Source: Dehalococcoidia bacterium | GTDB lineage: Bacteria; Chloroflexota; Dehalococcoidia; JAUYDP01 | Length of the DNA: 11,603 nucleotides | NCBI GenBank assembly: GCA_030691805.1 | Contig: JAUYDP010000082.1 | Coordinates: forward strand, 1 to 11,603 | Reading direction: 5' to 3' | Shown: one piece after another, positions 11,534 through 11,603 of the stretch | Layout: each line of letters begins with the position of its first letter | How positions within the stretch are numbered: position 1 is the stretch's first letter | Translations under genes and position numbers: made by a program | Notes under the pieces: model-generated | What the model was told of the DNA's origin: nothing | The model's input: only the letters and a program-made list of their open reading frames with translations | Database searches by the model: none

Positions 11534-11603
11534 ATGCCCGACGCCCAAGAGCTGGACTGTTGGAGAACCTTATGGTGAAACTTCAGGGCCGAGGGCGGGG
11601 GGG

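Overview
The window looks like a bacterial chromosome segment of fairly high G+C, most probably from the Chloroflexota (Dehalococcoidia-like). This is inference. It rests on protein style, a Gram-positive/Chloroflexota-type LexA box (GAAC-N4-GTTC), a branched-polyamine synthase otherwise best known from thermophiles, a holB-ricT neighbourhood, and repeat-rich intergenic DNA. No rRNA, tRNA, CRISPR array, transposase or phage gene was found. No wholly novel multi-gene system stands out. The most unusual content is a compact polyamine operon and an unusually dense set of short-period intergenic repeats.

Layout. (1) 1-710: the 3' end of a GxxExxY (PD-(D/E)XK-like) gene, then 450 bp of non-coding DNA with a palindrome and a 7-bp repeat array. 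(2) 711-2258, plus strand: a 3-hydroxyacyl-CoA dehydrogenase, then lexA. The lexA promoter begins inside the stop codon of the upstream gene and carries a perfect SOS box at the expected transcription start. (3) 2380-6324, minus strand: a five-gene, translationally coupled operon read in the order yjbQ, bpsA, speD, an ACL5-like speE, and a fold-III ornithine decarboxylase. It has an extended -10 promoter. (4) 6325-6916: a 590-bp repeat-packed intergenic region with G-rich heptads, nine 21-bp tandem units between two mutually inverted palindromes, and a heptad array touching the lysA ribosome binding site. (5) 6917-9239, plus strand: lysA overlapping holB. (6) 9240-9688: a second repeat region with ~50-bp G/C-run units. 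(7) 9689-11165, plus strand: ricT (PSP1 family), then a metallo-beta-lactamase-fold protein that has lost two metal-binding histidines. (8) 11162-11603: a C-terminal fragment of a conserved protein on the minus strand, cut by in-frame stops.

How the genes work together. The minus-strand operon can be read as one pathway: ornithine decarboxylase makes putrescine, SpeD makes decarboxylated S-adenosylmethionine, the SpeE homologue adds an aminopropyl group (giving spermidine, or thermospermine if it is truly ACL5-like), and BpsA adds aminopropyl groups at N4 to give branched polyamines. The plus-strand genes are housekeeping: lysine synthesis (lysA), replication clamp loading (holB), RNA processing or regulation (ricT) and DNA-damage control (lexA).
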